A DNA stretch of 27,029 nucleotides, taken from the NCBI GenBank assembly GCA_023427545.1, contig JAEZBF010000404.1:1-27029 (forward strand), in the 5' to 3' direction. Origin of the DNA: Pseudomonadota bacterium (GTDB taxonomy: Bacteria > Pseudomonadota > Alphaproteobacteria > Rhizobiales > Devosiaceae). The notes beneath the pieces were generated by a model. That model saw nothing but the letters and a program-made list of their open reading frames with translations, was not told the origin of the DNA and ran no database searches. The translations under genes were made by a program, and so were the position numbers. Below, one piece after another: positions 24,789-27,029 of the stretch. Within the stretch, counting starts at the first letter, position 1. Every line of letters begins with the position of its first letter.

Positions 24789-25628
24789 ATGGCCCCCAAC
24801 ATCCCTTCGATCACCCTCAACGACGGCAACTCCATCCCGCAGCTTGGGCTCGGGGTATGGCAGGTTTCCAATGAGGAGGTGGTCGCGCCGGTGCGGGCGG
24901 CGATCGAAGCCGGCTACCGGCTGATCGACACCGCGCAGGGCTACCACAACGAAGAAGGGGTGGGCCGCGCCGTGCGCGAGAGCGGCATTCCGCGCGAGCA
25001 GCTGTTCATCACCAGCAAGCTGCGCAACGGCGCGCACGCCTATGACGAGGCGATCGCGGCCTTCAGGCAGTCGCTCCAGCGGCTCGGGTTCGAGTACCTC
25101 GACCTGTTCCTGATCCACTGGCCGGTGCCGGGACGGGAGCTCTACCCGGAGGCGTGGAAGGCGTTCGTGCAGCTGCAGAAGGATGGGCTGGTGCGCTCGA
25201 TCGGCGTTTCCAACTTCCTGCCCGAGCACCTCGAGCGGATCATCGGCGATACCGGTGTGGTGCCGGCGGTGAACCAGATCGAGCTGCACCCCGCCTACCA
25301 GCAGAGCGCGGTGCGCGACTTCCACAAGCAGCGCGGCATCGCGATCGAGAGCTACAGCCCGCTCGGCTCGGGGGCGGTGCTCGACAACCCCACGATCGCG
25401 GAAATCGCGCGGCGGCACGGCAAGGAGCCGGCGCAGGCAATCATCCGCTGGCACCTGCAGCAGGGGCTGATCGTGATCCCCAAGTCCACGCATGCGGAGC
25501 GCATCCGCTCCAACCTCGACGTCTTCGACTTCGAGCTCGACGACCGCGACATGCGGGACTTTGCGGTGATGGACCGCCCCGACGGCAAGCGGGGCAACAA
25601 CCCGGCGACGAACAACAGCGTATGGTAG
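24789..25628 (+). CDS. Aldo/keto reductase, 2,5-diketo-D-gluconate reductase type
   Basis: The 279-residue NADPH-dependent carbonyl reductase has the complete catalytic tetrad at the classical positions: D47, Y52, K77 and H110 (LIDTAQGYHNEEGVGRA, FITSKLRNG, LFLIHWPVPG). The AKR signature SIGVSNFLPEHLERI and the cofactor segment VIPKSTHAERIRSN are present. This matches DkgA/DkgB-like enzymes, which reduce 2,5-diketogluconate, methylglyoxal and similar carbonyls. AGGAG stands eight bases before the chosen ATG; an in-frame extension to 24732 is not family-like. Confidence 0.95.
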   Translation: MAPNIPSITLNDGNSIPQLGLGVWQVSNEEVVAPVRAAIEAGYRLIDTAQGYHNEEGVGRAVRESGIPREQLFITSKLRNGAHAYDEAIAAFRQSLQRLGFEYLDLFLIHWPVPGRELYPEAWKAFVQLQKDGLVRSIGVSNFLPEHLERIIGDTGVVPAVNQIELHPAYQQSAVRDFHKQRGIAIESYSPLGSGAVLDNPTIAEIARRHGKEPAQAIIRWHLQQGLIVIPKSTHAERIRSNLDVFDFELDDRDMRDFAVMDRPDGKRGNNPATNNSVW

Positions 25629-25673
25629 ACGCAGACGTTGTCCGGTTCCGCCGCGACACCTAAATTGACCGCA

Positions 25674-25997
25674 ATGTCCCTCCGCCCGCCCCAACGCTTC
25701 AGCGAAGACCTGCTCAGCCGCCTTGGCGGCAGCGCGCTCGAGAGCGAGATCATCGCCGAGAAGGCGTCGAGCGTCGGTCATCACGGGCGCAAGGTCGAGC
25801 AGGCGCTGGCGGCGCTGCGGGCCTTCGATCCGGCAACGGGAAGCGCCGAGGAGCGGCGCGACCTGCTCAAGGCCGACGCCCGCGAGGTGTGGAAGTTCTT
25901 CATCCAGCGCGAGCTCTGCGGCCTGCGCGACCAGCGCGACGCGATCCGGCTCTACGGCATTCCGCAGGAAGTGCTGGTCCGGCTCGGCGCGATGTAG
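25674..25997 (+). CDS. DUF6665-like conserved alphaproteobacterial protein
   Basis: The 107-residue, mostly helical protein starts MSLRPPQRFS and contains ALESEIIAEKASSVGHHGRK and KFFIQRELCGLRDQRDAIRL. I remember these as features of the DUF6665 family of small alphaproteobacterial proteins; that match is from memory. No membrane segment or signal peptide is present, so it should be cytoplasmic. It follows the aldo/keto reductase gene by 45 bases, may be in the same operon, and ends two bases from the convergent GNAT gene. Confidence 0.75.
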   Translation: MSLRPPQRFSEDLLSRLGGSALESEIIAEKASSVGHHGRKVEQALAALRAFDPATGSAEERRDLLKADAREVWKFFIQRELCGLRDQRDAIRLYGIPQEVLVRLGAM

Positions 25998-25999
25998 GC

Positions 26000-26455
26000 T
26001 CAGAGGTAGAGCTTGAAGCCCTCGTGGCTCTGGGCGAAGCCGAGCCGGCGGTAGAAGCGGTGGGCGTCGACCCGCGCCTTGTTCGAGGTGAGCTGGACCA
26101 TGCCGCAGCCGCGGGAGCGGCAGAGCGCGATGGCGTGCGCCATCATCTCTGCACCGTAGCCCTTGCTCCGATGACCGGGCGCAACGTGGACGGCTTCGAC
26201 GAGGCCGCGCCACATGCCGCGTCGGGCGATGCCGGGGACGAAGCTGAGCTGATAGGTGCCGACCGGCTCGCCGTCGCGCTCGGCGATGTAGACGGCCTGG
26301 TTGGGGTCGGCATCGATCGCGGCGAGGGCGGCGGCGTAGGGCTGTCCGGCGGGATCGTCCATGTCCTCGCCCGATGGGACGACGCTGTCCTCGTGGATCA
26401 GGCGGACGATGAACGGCAGGTCGGCGGAGGTGGCGGTGCGGAAATTCAGCGGCAT
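26000..26455 (-). CDS. GNAT-family N-acetyltransferase
   Basis: The 151-residue protein has the GNAT fold. Strand four carries the acetyl-CoA pyrophosphate-binding loop, VEAVHVAPGHRSKGYG (R96-x-x-G-Y-G), followed by GAEMMAHAIALCRSRGC and the C-terminal ARVDAHRFYRRLGF. It transfers an acetyl group from acetyl-CoA to an amine; the substrate (small molecule, antibiotic or protein) is unknown. The start at 26455 has GGAG at a good distance and lies two bases past the stop of the upstream membrane protein gene, so the pair is coupled. Confidence 0.92.
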   Translation of the reverse strand: MPLNFRTATSADLPFIVRLIHEDSVVPSGEDMDDPAGQPYAAALAAIDADPNQAVYIAERDGEPVGTYQLSFVPGIARRGMWRGLVEAVHVAPGHRSKGYGAEMMAHAIALCRSRGCGMVQLTSNKARVDAHRFYRRLGFAQSHEGFKLYL

Positions 26456-26457
26456 GG

Positions 26458-27029
26458 TCAGCTCCGGGCCGCCTTGCGCGGGCTGATCCCGTAGGCCAGG
26501 CCGAGCGCCGCCAGCGCGATGAGCGCCGGCAGGATCGCGATCCACGACTGGACGATGAGCAGCGCGGCAGTGCCCGCCCACATCAGCGAGCACACTGCCT
26601 CCGAGATGGTCGCCATGCGGGAGGACACCTGCCGGCGGCGGAACATGCTGCGGCGGGCCTGCGCGCGGTACCAGAGCTGGATGGCCGTCGCCGAGCCGGC
26701 CGACAGCGCCGCTGCGATCGCGGTGATCGCCGCGACCTCGACCGACGAGAGAGCGATCAGCACCAGCAGCGGGGCGAGCACGATGGCGATGACCGCAATC
26801 ACCGCCTCGATCTTGGCGATGGTCACGGTACGCGGCGGGAGCGGGGCGGTGACGACGAGGTCGCGCGCGTCCTCGCCGGAGATCGCGAGCCAGGCGAGGC
26901 CGCCCGCGAGCTGGCCGGCCGCGGTCACCAGCACCGGCACGACAACCACGAAGACGCCGGCCTCCTGCCCGTAGTTCAGCCAGAGCATCAGGGCGGGCGG
27001 CAGCAGGTAGAGCACCTGCATCAGCGTCT
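26458..27029 (-). CDS. Membrane protein, probably an ABC-type exporter permease, 3' part
   Basis: The gene runs off the right edge: the frame stays open upstream of the first visible ATG (27021), so the true start lies beyond the window. About 190 residues show five or so hydrophobic helices. Between helices is a cytoplasmic loop, ISGEDARDLVVTAPLPPRTV, followed by AKIEAVIAVIAIVLAPLLVL. That loop resembles large ABC-2-like permeases of Alphaproteobacteria. A basic segment (RRSMFRRRQ) precedes the last two helices. No ATPase gene is visible here to support the assignment. Confidence 0.6.
   Translation of the reverse strand, partial: TLMQVLYLLPPALMLWLNYGQEAGVFVVVVPVLVTAAGQLAGGLAWLAISGEDARDLVVTAPLPPRTVTIAKIEAVIAVIAIVLAPLLVLIALSSVEVAAITAIAAALSAGSATAIQLWYRAQARRSMFRRRQVSSRMATISEAVCSLMWAGTAALLIVQSWIAILPALIALAALGLAYGISPRKAARS

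Noticed and set aside
24774..26213. A 479-codon minus-strand frame opposite the aldo/keto reductase gene
   Set aside because: It is antisense to a gene with a complete catalytic tetrad; the sequence is Arg/Ala/Leu-rich without domains.

Overview
The window is a high-GC, densely packed chromosomal segment from an alphaproteobacterium, most likely of the order Hyphomicrobiales. A Devosia-like relative is my guess from gene content, not something I could test. The evidence is the neighbourhoods pgsA-moaD-moaE next to uvrC and carB-csp-greA-trxB-LysR(lsrB/vtlR type), together with DUF1127, DUF1328, DUF1176 and DUF6665-like small proteins. I see no insertion sequence, prophage, CRISPR array, tRNA or rRNA.

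Layout. 1-3078: the 3' part of a branched-chain aminotransferase gene (+), then moaE, moaD, pgsA and a class I DAHP synthase (all -). 3079-5590: a DUF1127 mini-protein (+) with its terminator, and uvrC (-). 5591-8916: a secreted DUF1176 protein, an EamA/DMT transporter, two small membrane proteins and a secreted SH3b protein. 8917-9723: about 0.8 kb without a credible protein gene, filled with hairpins. 9724-10220: a secreted-protein gene broken by a frameshift. 10290-17489: LysR regulator, trxB, greA, a DJ-1/PfpI protein, a cold-shock protein and carB. 17751-20737: a three-gene ABC exporter operon (membrane-fusion protein, MacB/FtsX-type permease, ATPase) whose ATPase gene is frameshifted. 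20925-23343: an unknown protein, an HdeA-like secreted protein with a Gln/Ala-rich insertion and no proper stop, and a PQQ-type sugar (sorbosone) dehydrogenase. 23530-27029: DUF1328, a small secreted protein, clpS, YciI, an aldo/keto reductase, a DUF6665-like protein, a GNAT acetyltransferase and the 3' part of a membrane protein gene.

The most interesting part is 9031-9670. Read on the minus strand it is a tandem set of three predicted small RNAs. Six of their hairpins show C-rich loops with CCUCCUCCC or close variants, which resemble the anti-Shine-Dalgarno sequence. Two units end in clear Rho-independent terminators on that strand. This matches the published 'cuckoo'/CcsR small RNA family of Alphaproteobacteria. 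Two of the three units also share a duplicated upstream element at a fixed distance from similar promoter-like hexamers, and the third has a heat-shock (RpoH)-like promoter. In Rhodobacter such RNAs are linked to a DUF1127 gene. Here a DUF1127 gene is present, but about 6 kb away on the other strand.

Three genes (9724-10220, 17751-18442, 21538-22085) look as if each lacks a single base. Either the assembly carries indel errors or these genes are freshly decaying, so their protein products should be read with caution.
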